Below, piece after piece: positions 44,227 through 52,750 of a stretch of 64,000 bases of DNA. Numbering within the stretch: position 1 is the stretch's first letter; each line of letters begins with the position of its first letter. Source of the stretch: Corynebacterium cystitidis (GTDB lineage: Bacteria; Actinomycetota; Actinomycetes; Mycobacteriales; Mycobacteriaceae); contig NZ_LT906473.1 in NCBI RefSeq assembly GCF_900187295.1, positions 2,480,001-2,544,000 of the forward strand, written 5' to 3'. Below the pieces are notes generated by a model, which saw only the letters and a program-made list of their open reading frames with translations, did no database searches and was not told the DNA's origin. The position numbers and the translations under genes are program-made.

Positions 44227-44591
44227 TGGGCTTTATGGCGGTTGCCCTTGCCGGTTCGTTTACTGTGGTTAGCCCTCCTGCTGTGATGGTCTGGGCGTGG
44301 TTGGTCGTCGTTATGCTCGTTGTGGGTGGTGCGGCTGACATGCTCTCGGCCAGCTTGTGCAACGCGATTTTGCAGCAGTCTGCCACCCCTGATATGCAAG
44401 GCCGACCCCAGGGTGTATATATAATTATTGTGGTTGGTGGGCCACGCATTGCCGATCTGCTCCACGGATGGTCCGCCGAGCTCCTCGGGGCAGGCACAAC
44501 CACCCTTATCGGAGGAATCTTAGTCATCCTGGGTGTGAGGGTGTCCATGCTGCTCTTCCCACAGTTCTCGCACTACAGAAGGCCCAACTAA
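44226..44591 (+). pseudogene. C-terminal fragment of an MFS transporter
   Basis: The open frame encodes three to four TM segments ending in the family C-terminus: GGAADMLSASLCNAILQQ, QGRPQGVYIIIVVGGPRIAD and FPQFSHYRRPN, as in EntS-like exporters of actinobacteria. About three quarters of the transporter is missing, and the fragment starts right at the HAD-derived joint. No ribosome site. Not functional. Confidence 0.75.
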
Positions 44592-44646
44592 ACCGCTCTG
44601 TCTATAAAATGGGGGTACCTAAAGACTATCCGGTCTACTCCTCGTT

Positions 44647-44652
44647 TAGAAT
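44647..44652 (+). promoter_or_regulatory. -10 element TAGAAT of a probable leaderless transcript
   Basis: TAGAAT ends seven bases before the ATG at 44660, and no ribosome site is present. Transcription starting at or next to the A of the ATG is the simplest reading; leaderless genes are common in corynebacteria. No good -35 is seen. Confidence 0.4.
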
Positions 44653-44659
44653 TTACATC

Positions 44660-45742
44660 ATGACAACGTCACATCCCCCGTTCTCGAGCCTGCGCACCCC
44701 CGCAGCAAAGTGCCTGCATCTCATTAGGCTTAACCCGATTACGTCGCGGAGTGAACTTGTTGAGGCCACCGGCCTTTCACAACCCACAGTCACTCGCGCA
44801 ATCGCATCCCTCGTCCAGGGCGGCTACGTCGTTGAGCGCAATGATCTTACCCGCTCCCAGGGACGAGGCCGCCCCACCATCCCCCTCGAACTTGCCGAAA
44901 CCCGCTGCATCCACGCCGGAATCGCAGTAGGCACCACCTCCACCTACGTGGCACTTTTCGACATCAAAGGCCACACCCTGCGCGACACCGACCTGGACAC
45001 TCCGGTTGCAGAACTAAGCCAAGATGACTTCATCCAGCACATCATGGCCGGCCTCAACCGGCTCACCGCAGGCCTCGACCGCCCATTGGCCAGCGTGGGC
45101 GTGACCACCTCCGGCACCGTCACCTCCGACGGCGTCGTCAACGCCCCCAACCTCGGGTGGCGCAACGTGGACATCGCCTCTCAGCTGCGCGAACAGTTCT
45201 CGGTTCCCATCACTGTCTCCTCAGCGGTACCCGCCATCATCGGCTCAGAAATCCAGTCGACCACCACCGTGGCCGCCCAGCACATCGTGACCCTGTTTGC
45301 CGACGACTCTATCGGTGCCGCCGTTTCCGCCGCAGACGGCGTGCACCACATCGACATCGACCGGCCAGACCTGACCACCTCCGGGCTTCTCGACGACATC
45401 AACTCCCCACACGTGCACACCCTCATCGAGGCGGTGACACACGCCACGAGTGATTCGTCGGCACGCACCGCCCTAGACAGGCGCGCCGCAGCCCTCGGCG
45501 AGGTGGCCGCATCACTGATCCGTGACCACGAACCCACCACGATGGTCGTCGCCGGATCCGCATTCGTGGATGACCAAGCAGGACCTAGCATTTTCGCCCG
45601 GTCGGTGCGCGCCAACCTGCCCGAGGACCGGCAGGTTGAGCTGCGCATGATCCCCACCCACCGCGAAGTTGTACGCGATATTGCCCGCGCTGTAGCACTT
45701 GACTATGTCCTGCGTGAGCCATTATCGATTACCCAGTGCTAG
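44660..45742 (+). CDS. ROK-family transcriptional regulator
   Basis: The 360-residue regulator has an N-terminal winged helix (SRSELVEATGLSQPTVTRAIASL, recognition helix at about residues 35-50) and a ROK domain (about 85-360). The ROK zinc-site and kinase motifs are degenerate: ATP-binding GAAVSAADGVH is present but the usual ExGH and CxCGxxGC motifs are absent, so it should not be a sugar kinase and may sense its ligand differently. The target genes are not clear. A HAD gene converges on it and a symporter lies beyond. Confidence 0.82.
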   Translation: MTTSHPPFSSLRTPAAKCLHLIRLNPITSRSELVEATGLSQPTVTRAIASLVQGGYVVERNDLTRSQGRGRPTIPLELAETRCIHAGIAVGTTSTYVALFDIKGHTLRDTDLDTPVAELSQDDFIQHIMAGLNRLTAGLDRPLASVGVTTSGTVTSDGVVNAPNLGWRNVDIASQLREQFSVPITVSSAVPAIIGSEIQSTTTVAAQHIVTLFADDSIGAAVSAADGVHHIDIDRPDLTTSGLLDDINSPHVHTLIEAVTHATSDSSARTALDRRAAALGEVAASLIRDHEPTTMVVAGSAFVDDQAGPSIFARSVRANLPEDRQVELRMIPTHREVVRDIARAVALDYVLREPLSITQC

Positions 45743-45795
45743 TTTAAGCGCGCTTAACAGTGCTTAACAGCGCTTACCGGCGAGTGCCGAAAACT

Positions 45796-46383
45796 TCATT
45801 CCCCGAGTTCAGTGATGTCGTTGGGGCCGGTATAAAGCCGGGCCCGTAACCCTGCTGCCTCAGCTGCGGCGACATGAGTAGGGTTGCGGTCAAAGAAAAT
45901 GGTGTCGGAGGCGGTGGACCCCAAGGCATCAACGGCCACCGCATACGCCCGCGGATCCGGCTGACGCACCCCCAAATCGCACGAGAAAATCACGGCATCG
46001 AACTCCGCAAGCCATTCCTGGCTGTCACGCAACCGCTCGGCAATACATAGTGGCAGGTTACCTAACACCCCGCAGGTATATCCGGCATCATGCAGTTTAA
46101 GAGCAGCGTCCACGGTGTGATAGACCGGGTTCATCATGGTTTCCCAGTCTGCGGTGATCGCAGCTTCAATATCTAATTCTGGTGCTCGCGCACGCACGGC
46201 AACGTCTTCCCACCAATGATGAGCCGAGTACGTTCCTACTTCATAAGCGGGGCGCAAATGGTGGTACGCCGCCCACATCCGATCGATGTCTGTGACCCCG
46301 GCTGCCGTTTCCATACGACGGCAACCTTCGGCAGTCCTGTCTTCCATCAGGACACCGTAGAGGCCAAACAGCAAGGCGGTCAT
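45796..46383 (-). CDS. HAD-family protein lacking the nucleophilic Asp
   Basis: HAD-IA-like hydrolase fold of 195 residues from ATG 46383. Motif I reads LFGLYGVL where LFDLYGVL is expected: the first Asp, the phosphoryl-accepting nucleophile, is Gly (codon GGC). Motif III-like KLHDAGYTCGVLGN and motif IV FFDRNPTHVAAAEAAG are recognisable, the latter with D-R for D-D. If the reading is right the protein is catalytically dead or uses another chemistry. A 46-base piece of this gene is copied at 44181-44226. Confidence 0.78.
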   Translation of the reverse strand: MTALLFGLYGVLMEDRTAEGCRRMETAAGVTDIDRMWAAYHHLRPAYEVGTYSAHHWWEDVAVRARAPELDIEAAITADWETMMNPVYHTVDAALKLHDAGYTCGVLGNLPLCIAERLRDSQEWLAEFDAVIFSCDLGVRQPDPRAYAVAVDALGSTASDTIFFDRNPTHVAAAEAAGLRARLYTGPNDITELGE

Positions 46384-46672
46384 GCACCTCACTCTACCGA
46401 CTTCGTATATTCGTATAGGGGACGGCGCTCGTCGCAATACATGCCCAGGAGGCCAGGCCCAAGTGTGGGTATACCAAAAGAGCGGACCTGCCTAATTCTG
46501 TGCCCAAACATCTCTCGTTATGACCTAAGAACATGTGGCCTAACTAATTCCAGAGGCGTCGAACAATCCCCTACCGTCCCCTACCCCTTTACTTTCAATA
46601 AACAGACAACCTTGTTCATAAATGTTATTATTGCATTTCTTGGGCTTATGCTGTTCAATTACACAGATCATA

Positions 46673-46684
46673 GACCGATCGGTC
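46673..46684. promoter_or_regulatory. Palindrome GACCGATCGGTC (TetR-style operator)
   Basis: A perfect palindrome, 14 bases long if the flanking A/T pair is counted (46672-46685), lies 33 bases before the symporter start. Its form is that of TetR-family operators. The regulator is not in the window. Confidence 0.45.
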
Positions 46685-46717
46685 TCGATTATTATTTCAT
46701 ACAGCAAAGGAGCAGAC

Positions 46718-48103
46718 ATGCGCTTACCCAAGTGGGCAACCGGGTTCGGTGCCCAAGTTATAGTCGGCATGATCATCGGGTTAATCCTCGGACTTCTCGC
46801 CCGTGACATGGACGCAGAACTTGCTGACGATCAAACCTCCTGGCTCACCGGGGTTCTGACATGGACCGGAAACACCTATGTACAGTTGCTCCGCCTCATG
46901 ATCCCGCCTTTGGTATTCACCGCAGTGGTGACTTCTGTGGCAAACCTGCGGAAAGTGGCCAACGCAGCCAAGCTTGCGGTGTCCACCTTGGTGTGGTTCG
47001 CCATCACCGCGTTTATCTCTGTGCTGATCGGCATCGTGGTGGGTGTGATCATGCAGCCGGGTGTCGGTGCCGGGGTCAGTACCGACCAAGCAGCCGAGCC
47101 GTCTCGCCAAGGATCTTGGTTAGGCTTTGTCAACTCTGTTGTCCCAACCAATTTCTTGGGCGTGGGTACGAACACCAACGCCGACGGTGACGTGAGTATA
47201 GCTTTCAACGTGTTGCAGATCCTTGTGCTGTCTATCGCCATCGGCATCGCCGCTCTGAAGGCTGGGCAGGCCGCTGAGCCTTTCCTTAAATTCTCTGAGT
47301 CTCTCCTGAAGGTTGTCCAGGTGATCTTATGGTGGATCATCCGCCTCGCCCCGGTGGGGTCCTTGGCTTTGATCGGCAAGGCCGTCGCCACCTACGGTTG
47401 GGAAGCCATGGGCTCACTGGGAAAATTCGTAGTGGCGATCTACGTGGGATGTGCACTGGTCATGTTCGTGCTTTACCCGCTTGTCTTGGCTTTCGCAAAG
47501 ATCCCAGTGTTCGGCTATTTCAAGCGCGTGTGGCCAGTAACCTCCTTAGGATTTGTCACCCGTTCATCCATGGGCGTTATGCCGGTCAACCAGAGCGTGG
47601 CTGAACAATCCATGGGTGTTCCACGTGAATACGCAGCCTTCGCCATGCCCCTGGGCGCAACCTCTAAAATGGATGGTTGCGCGTCGGTTTATCCTGCTAT
47701 CGCAGCATTATTCGTTGCCCAGTTTTACGGTATCGAAACGACCGTTACTCACTATGTGTTAGTTATCATTGTCGCAGTTCTTGGGTCCGCTGCTACTGCG
47801 GGTACCACGGGCGCAACTGTTATGCTCACCCTCACCTTGTCAACGTTGGGTCTTCCACTCGAAGGGGTAGGCCTGCTGCTAGCCACCGAGCCCATCATTG
47901 ATATGGGGCGCACCGCCACTAATGTCACCGGCCAAAATGTCGTGGCCACGGTCGTCGCTAAACGCGCCGGAATCCTTGACCAGACAACCTGGGATCGCGC
48001 CGAAGACGGCCATTTTGCAACCTCTGAAGTTAGAGATGACAGCGCGCGTGCCGATGAGCACCCAGCCACTAACTCCTTCACTCGCGCCGATGCTCCGAAC
48101 TGA
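46718..48103 (+). CDS. DAACS-family dicarboxylate/amino-acid:cation symporter
   Basis: Polytopic carrier of 461 residues. Family motifs: LLRLMIPPLVFTAVVTSV, the serine-rich loop in FVTRSSMGVMPV, the substrate/cation segment PLGATSKMDGCASVYPAIA, and the late NVTGQNVVATVVAKR. Transports glutamate, aspartate or C4-dicarboxylates with Na+ or H+. Start at ATG 46718 with AAAGGAG. The palindrome 46673-46684 probably controls it. The Asn-to-Lys change in the usual NMDG motif (here KMDG) is worth noting: it may alter substrate preference. Confidence 0.88.
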   Translation: MRLPKWATGFGAQVIVGMIIGLILGLLARDMDAELADDQTSWLTGVLTWTGNTYVQLLRLMIPPLVFTAVVTSVANLRKVANAAKLAVSTLVWFAITAFISVLIGIVVGVIMQPGVGAGVSTDQAAEPSRQGSWLGFVNSVVPTNFLGVGTNTNADGDVSIAFNVLQILVLSIAIGIAALKAGQAAEPFLKFSESLLKVVQVILWWIIRLAPVGSLALIGKAVATYGWEAMGSLGKFVVAIYVGCALVMFVLYPLVLAFAKIPVFGYFKRVWPVTSLGFVTRSSMGVMPVNQSVAEQSMGVPREYAAFAMPLGATSKMDGCASVYPAIAALFVAQFYGIETTVTHYVLVIIVAVLGSAATAGTTGATVMLTLTLSTLGLPLEGVGLLLATEPIIDMGRTATNVTGQNVVATVVAKRAGILDQTTWDRAEDGHFATSEVRDDSARADEHPATNSFTRADAPN

Positions 48104-48121
48104 GGTGTTACCACCACATCT

Positions 48122-48145
48122 GCCGGGTTCTCGCAAATCCGGCTT
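48122..48145. terminator. Hairpin between convergent symporter and sirtuin genes
   Basis: GCCGG (48122-48126) pairs with CCGGC (48139-48143), with TT/AA extending inside, followed by TTT. It could end transcription from the symporter. Confidence 0.35.
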
Positions 48146-48203
48146 TCGCCAAAAGCCCAAGGACATCCGTTGACGTGTTAGCAAAAAATACAACCGCTGC
48201 TGC

Positions 48204-49172
48204 CTACAGGTCGCAGGCATCCAACACCGCATCTAACGCCGGCGCGATGCGGGTTCGCCACAGAATCTCCACCCGGTGATCAGCCCTCCCCGGCCCACCA
48301 TTAATCACAGCCACCGGCATTCCCCGTTTCTGCGCCTCAAGCACCACGCGGTAGCCACTCATCACCGCCAGCGAAGATCCCACCACTACCAGCCCCGTCG
48401 ATGCGTCGACCAAGGCTTGGCTCGCTTGTCGACGAGCACGTGGTACCGCTTCACCGAAATACACCACGTCCGGTTTCAACCGGGGTGAGCCGCACTTGGT
48501 GCAGGTGATCGTCGTAAAGCGTGCTGTGATCTCGTCGTCAAGTTCGATGTCGCCGTCCGGATTGATCTGGTGCTGCGACACATCGACCGACTCGCGGTAG
48601 CCGGGGTTCGCCACCTCAAGGCGCTGGTCGAACTGTCCGCGGGGCTCACGGTATCCGCAGTCGAGGCAGACCACATGGTCCATATCTCCGTGCAATTCCA
48701 CCAGGCGCTGCGTGCCAGCACGCCCGTGGAGCCCGTCGACGTTTTGGGTAATCACCCCGCTGACCAGACCGGCGCGTTCCAACTCCACCAGCGCGTAGTG
48801 GTTGCGGTTGGGGGCAACAGAGCGCATCTGGGCCACGCCGATATAAGCACGCGCCCAGTAGCGGTGTAGTGCCTGAGGCGAATGCGCAAACTCCTGGTAG
48901 GTCATGGGCCGGCCGGTGCTCAGGCGCCCGCCGGGGCTGCGGTAGTCGGGCACGCCGGAATCTGTTGACACGCCCGCGCCGGTCAGTACAGCAACCGGCC
49001 CGGCGCGCAGCATTCCGACGACCCCAGCCAACGCCTTCTCTGGGTCCGTGGGCTGGGCCGTTTCCTCCACCACGCGCTGGATACTGCGGATCGCAGACGC
49101 GTGGACACGTTGCACCTCGGGGTCGTCGAAACGCGCGCCGTCGCAACCCGCGCCGTCGTTACGCGCCACCAT
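48204..49172 (-). CDS. Second NAD-dependent sirtuin, coupled to AMP nucleosidase
   Basis: The 322-residue Sir2 protein has GAGVSTDSGVPDYRSPGG, ITQNVDGLHGRAG, LHGDMDHVVCLDCG with two zinc cysteines, TCTKCGSPRLKPDVVYFGE with the other pair, and GSSLAVMSGYR. The PDYRSPGG form fits class II-like (SIRT4-type) bacterial sirtuins, a different subgroup from the one at 43342. The ATG overlaps the amn stop in TAATG, so translation is coupled. The roughly 55-residue N-terminal extension is unusual for short bacterial forms. Likely ADP-ribosyltransferase/deacylase. Confidence 0.88.
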   Translation of the reverse strand: MVARNDGAGCDGARFDDPEVQRVHASAIRSIQRVVEETAQPTDPEKALAGVVGMLRAGPVAVLTGAGVSTDSGVPDYRSPGGRLSTGRPMTYQEFAHSPQALHRYWARAYIGVAQMRSVAPNRNHYALVELERAGLVSGVITQNVDGLHGRAGTQRLVELHGDMDHVVCLDCGYREPRGQFDQRLEVANPGYRESVDVSQHQINPDGDIELDDEITARFTTITCTKCGSPRLKPDVVYFGEAVPRARRQASQALVDASTGLVVVGSSLAVMSGYRVVLEAQKRGMPVAVINGGPGRADHRVEILWRTRIAPALDAVLDACDL

Positions 49173-50584
49173 TAACGGAATGGCACCTCAGCTAGTGCGC
49201 GACGCAGTTTGCGGGTACGCAGGCGCTCCGGGTTCTCGGTCAGCGATTCCATGGCGCGCACCGCACACATCACGTGTGCTTCCTTGGAATTGGAGTAGAA
49301 CGCCTGGGCACCAGCGGGCAGCTTGGGCACAGCGTGCAGCGGCAGATCCGAAACCGCCAGAAGGGTGCCATAGGGCACGCGGTAGCGGTAGCCGTTGGCG
49401 GCCAGAGTGCACGACTCCATGTCCACGGCCACAGCGGTGGAGCCACGCAACCATTCCCACAGGTCTTGCGGGGTGTGCCATTCCCAGTTGCGGTCATCAG
49501 TGGACAGCACTGTGCCAGAGCGCATCAAGGAGGAAGCGTCACCATAGATCTCACGCACGCTGCGTTCAAGGGCGCGCTGAATCTCCGGGATAGCAGGCAC
49601 CGGCAAGGTGGGGCTGATGTGGTTGTCCAGGATATGGTCTTTACGCTCATAAGCATTGCCGCTGATCAAGTCACCGATGCGCATGCGGGCGTCCAAGCCG
49701 GCGCAGTGGCCAATCATGATCCACGCCTCCGGTCGCAGCACCGCCAAAGAGTCGGTGATAGTTTTCGCATTCGACGGGCCCACACCAATATTGATCATGG
49801 TCAACCCGGTGCGACCTTCAGCCACCAGGTCATAGCGTGGCATCTGGTAGTTCGAACCCAAAGAAAGGTCTTCTACCTGGATTTCCGCTGCATGCTCGCG
49901 GGTGATCTTCTTGCCGTTCGGCAGGAGCAGCGCGGTGTAGCGTGAACCCTCACGCGCCAGCTCGCCCAACCCGAAACGCACAAACTCTGTGGTGTGCATG
50001 TCATAGTTGGTAAACAGGATGTACTTCTGAATCGTGTCCACGTCAATGCCGGTGTAATGCTCAATGCGTGCACACGCGATATCGAAACGTTGCGGCCCGA
50101 AGTGAAACAGGGGCTTTTCTGCGCCGTGGAAGGCCTCCCATTTGCCGTCGATGATGCCGTCGTGCACTTCATCCAAAGTTGGGCGCGGAATCGCAGCAGA
50201 GTCTTTCCCAGCGCGCCGGGCCTCCGAAATCCCTTCCATGCCGCGGATATACTCCGGCGGAATGCACGTTTCTGAATATCCCACCGAGATCGTACTCGGG
50301 TAATTATCGGTCAGCCGCTGCAGTTGGTGGCGCAGGTAATCTCCCATCAGGTCCGGCCGTGACACCGTCGCAGAATAGGCACCTTCCTCATCCACGTAAC
50401 CATAGGGCTCGGTGCGATCAATCGGTGCCCACTCTAAAATATCTACCCGCACCTTTGGGTAGCGCACTTCGTCGTAAAGCGCGTAATTGCCCTGGTCAAT
50501 GATCCCGCGGGCCTTGTCGCACGAGGTGTGATACATCTCGATCAAGGCATCGACGGCCTGGTCAACTGTCTGAACGTGCTCCAT
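49172..50584 (-). CDS. amn: AMP nucleosidase
   Basis: Hydrolyses AMP to adenine and ribose 5-phosphate. Of normal length at 470 residues. The nucleoside-phosphorylase-like catalytic half is recognisable in MINIGVGPSNAKTITDSLAVLRPEAWIMIGHCAG, DDRNWEWHTPQDLWEWLRGS and AVDMESCTLAANGYRYRVPYGTLLAVSDLPLH; the N-terminal regulatory domain includes YPKVRVDIL and YGYVDEEGAYS. It shares a TAATG junction with the following sirtuin gene, linking adenylate breakdown to NAD-using chemistry. Confidence 0.9.
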   Translation of the reverse strand: MEHVQTVDQAVDALIEMYHTSCDKARGIIDQGNYALYDEVRYPKVRVDILEWAPIDRTEPYGYVDEEGAYSATVSRPDLMGDYLRHQLQRLTDNYPSTISVGYSETCIPPEYIRGMEGISEARRAGKDSAAIPRPTLDEVHDGIIDGKWEAFHGAEKPLFHFGPQRFDIACARIEHYTGIDVDTIQKYILFTNYDMHTTEFVRFGLGELAREGSRYTALLLPNGKKITREHAAEIQVEDLSLGSNYQMPRYDLVAEGRTGLTMINIGVGPSNAKTITDSLAVLRPEAWIMIGHCAGLDARMRIGDLISGNAYERKDHILDNHISPTLPVPAIPEIQRALERSVREIYGDASSLMRSGTVLSTDDRNWEWHTPQDLWEWLRGSTAVAVDMESCTLAANGYRYRVPYGTLLAVSDLPLHAVPKLPAGAQAFYSNSKEAHVMCAVRAMESLTENPERLRTRKLRRALAEVPFR

Positions 50585-50623
50585 AATCCCACCCTAGCCA
50601 TTCCCGCGTGGCTGCGCGCACCC

Positions 50624-51550
50624 TTAGACGGCGCAGCGGAATCCGATGTGGCTTGTCGACGAATCCTCCGTCTGCCCTTGGCGCGCTTGCGGGCGGTAGC
50701 GGTGGCAATACTCGGGGGCGCACAGATGCGAGCCTCCCTTGACCACCCGGCGCGGGTACCGCTCACCCACCGATGTTGCTTGTCGACGAGCAGCCTGCCA
50801 TTCTGCCTCGGGGGCGCAACACGTGGCGGCGGCCTGGAACTGTTCGCGCTGCGGGCCTGTGCCATACAAGGTGGTAGTCCACTCCCACGTATTACCGATC
50901 AAATCGGCGAAGCCCCACGGATTAGTCCCGAAATCACCCGCCGGGGAAGTTCCGTGCCAAATGCCGGTGGCACCTTTCGCACCCTTGTTGTCGTAGGGGA
51001 AGCGGCCTTGGTAGGTGTTGGCCTGCAGCTGTTGGTTCGGCGCATACTCATCACCCCAGGCGTACACGGTGGCAGGCCGGCCAGCCCGCATGGCGTATTC
51101 AAGCTCATCCTCAGTGGGGAGGCGGCGGCCAGCCCAGGTGGCATAGGCTTGGGCATCCTTAAAACTGACATGGACCACGGGGTGATCGTCGTCACGCGTA
51201 TCCCGCCAACTAGCGCCGGGCTCAAAGCGCCACCACTGCGACCAATCCCGGAGGTCAACCGGGCCGGACGTCGGGGTGAAGACCAGCGAACCGGCAACAA
51301 GCAGGGCAGGATCGACACCGGGATAATCGGCGGGTTCCGGTGTGCGCTCGGCGGTGGTGATGTAGCCGGTTGCCTCGACGAAGGCGGCAAACTGGGCTTT
51401 AGTGACGGGGTGCTGCTCTAACTGAAAGTCAGCAACGTGGGTGGCGCGCGGCGGGCCTTCCTCTGGGTAGAAGTTGTTCGTGCCGGCAATGAAATCGGCG
51501 CCGCGAACGTCGATAAGGTCGGTGAGAACGCTTCTAGTATTCCTAATCAT
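50624..51550 (-). CDS. Formylglycine-generating enzyme (SUMF1/FGE)
   Basis: Copper-dependent oxidase that turns the active-site Cys of sulfatases into formylglycine. The fold markers are present (MVRxxGADF-like start VRGADFIAGT, HPVTKAQFAAFVEATGY, HPVVHVSFKDAQAYATWAGRRLPTEDELEYA, WGFADLIGNTWEWT). Both catalytic cysteines are seen: Cys277 and Cys282 in SHLCAPEYCHRYR, with the C-terminal HIGFRCA. This is a true FGE, not just a SUMF-domain protein. The matching Cys-type sulfatase is 2.3 kb away. Confidence 0.92.
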   Translation of the reverse strand: MIRNTRSVLTDLIDVRGADFIAGTNNFYPEEGPPRATHVADFQLEQHPVTKAQFAAFVEATGYITTAERTPEPADYPGVDPALLVAGSLVFTPTSGPVDLRDWSQWWRFEPGASWRDTRDDDHPVVHVSFKDAQAYATWAGRRLPTEDELEYAMRAGRPATVYAWGDEYAPNQQLQANTYQGRFPYDNKGAKGATGIWHGTSPAGDFGTNPWGFADLIGNTWEWTTTLYGTGPQREQFQAAATCCAPEAEWQAARRQATSVGERYPRRVVKGGSHLCAPEYCHRYRPQARQGQTEDSSTSHIGFRCAV

Positions 51551-51567
51551 TAGATGCTCGAATCTTC

Positions 51568-51632
51568 ATAGATTTCTATACCGTGGTGAGCTAGTACGCC
51601 TACAGTCGAACGTAACACTTATTCCTTATAAT
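51568..51632 (+). promoter_or_regulatory. Divergent promoter region between FGE and BASS genes
   Basis: A perfect -10 TATAAT (51627-51632) lies 15 bases before the BASS transporter ATG. A palindrome ATAGA-TT-TCTAT (51568-51579) lies between the two genes and may be an operator for both. Confidence 0.4.
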
Positions 51633-51647
51633 TCCGGAAGTTCTTAT

Positions 51648-52550
51648 ATGTTTGAATTTTTCCAGTGGCTCTCTTCAACGGCCACCACAATTTTCGTTTT
51701 AACCTCAATGTTTAACGTGGGGCTTACCCAAAACCCCATGAAGATTGTCCATCACCTCTCAAACTGGCAATACCTCACCCGCATGGTGGTGGCCAACCTA
51801 TTCGTCGTCCCAGCCGTGATGTTGCTATTTATTACCATCTTCGAAATCGACGGCCCCTACGCCATCGCGCTGACTGTTTTTGCGTGTGCGGCTGGGGCAC
51901 CCCTGTTAATCAAGCTCACGCAGCAAAGTGACAACGATATCTCCGCCGGTGCCACTATCCAAATGGTGCTCATGGTGTCCACCGTGTTTATCCTGCCGTT
52001 CTACCTTTCACTACTCCTTGAAGGCGTGGAGGTAGGCATATGGGACATTGCGAAACCTCTGCTCCTGCAGATGATTTTGCCACTGGTGATTGGCATGATT
52101 TTGCACCAAGTGGCCGAAAAGTTCGCAGGTGTGATTCAGCCGTGGATCGCGAAAGCATCAAACATCGCCCTGTATACGCTGCTGGGTGCGACCATCATCG
52201 GATACCTGCCACAGTTGGCTGACTGGCAGCTGTGGAAAGCCATTGCCGTGGGCATGGTTGCGCTGTTGCTTACCTTCTACATTGGCTACGGCACTGGGCA
52301 TGGCAACGAAACCCACTCTCAGCTCGGCGCTTTGGGCACCGCCCAGCGCAACACGGCTGCTTCCATGATTACTGCCGCTTCTTTTACTGACCCGATGGTG
52401 TTTGTGACCATTGCAATGCTCAACACCTTGATGATGTTCGTGCTGCTCGGGCTGGCAACACGGCTTGGCAATGACGCGAAGATCGCCTTCCTCGAACCTC
52501 TCGAGGCCGACATGCCCGGTGATGCCAAGCGCCCCTACGCCAACGCCTAG
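51648..52550 (+). CDS. BASS-family (bile acid:sodium symporter-like) transporter
   Basis: The 300-residue membrane protein has nine to ten helices. Family motifs: ACAAGAPLLIKLTQQ in the first inverted half, GTAQRNTAASMITAA in the second, and QMILPLVIGMILHQ between. Start at ATG 51648 with GGAAG. The family imports or exports organic anions such as bile salts, sulfated steroids and keto acids. Next to a FGE and a sulfatase, a sulfate ester is a reasonable substrate guess, but this is inferred only. Confidence 0.82.
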   Translation: MFEFFQWLSSTATTIFVLTSMFNVGLTQNPMKIVHHLSNWQYLTRMVVANLFVVPAVMLLFITIFEIDGPYAIALTVFACAAGAPLLIKLTQQSDNDISAGATIQMVLMVSTVFILPFYLSLLLEGVEVGIWDIAKPLLLQMILPLVIGMILHQVAEKFAGVIQPWIAKASNIALYTLLGATIIGYLPQLADWQLWKAIAVGMVALLLTFYIGYGTGHGNETHSQLGALGTAQRNTAASMITAASFTDPMVFVTIAMLNTLMMFVLLGLATRLGNDAKIAFLEPLEADMPGDAKRPYANA

Positions 52551-52633
52551 CTGGTTGGCTGGTTGGCTGGTTGGTTGGGCGGCTGGTTGGCTGGTTGGCT
52601 GGGCGGCTGGTTGGTTGGTTCGGCGGCTGGTTG
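52551..52633 (+). repeat. TGGCTGGT simple tandem repeat
   Basis: About ten degenerate units of GGTTGGCT/GGTTGGGCGGCT directly after the BASS stop and 25 bases before palindromic copy C. Non-coding. Confidence 0.7.
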
Positions 52634-52657
52634 TTCCCCGCCGCCACGACCGGCAGC

Positions 52658-52750
52658 GCAAAAGGAAGTAATCACACTCTGAGGTCTTTCACTCTGGCCC
52701 CAAAAACGCCGGAATTAGTGCATCCTCAATGTGTGATTACTTCCTTTTGC
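52658..52750 (+). repeat. Palindromic element, copy C
   Basis: Arms of 20 bases (52658-52677 and 52731-52750), GCAAAAGGAAGTAATCACAC and its perfect complement, enclose 53 bases. Orientation as in copy A. It lies between the convergent BASS and MscS genes. The remaining 188 bases to the MscS stop hold no gene. Confidence 0.9.
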
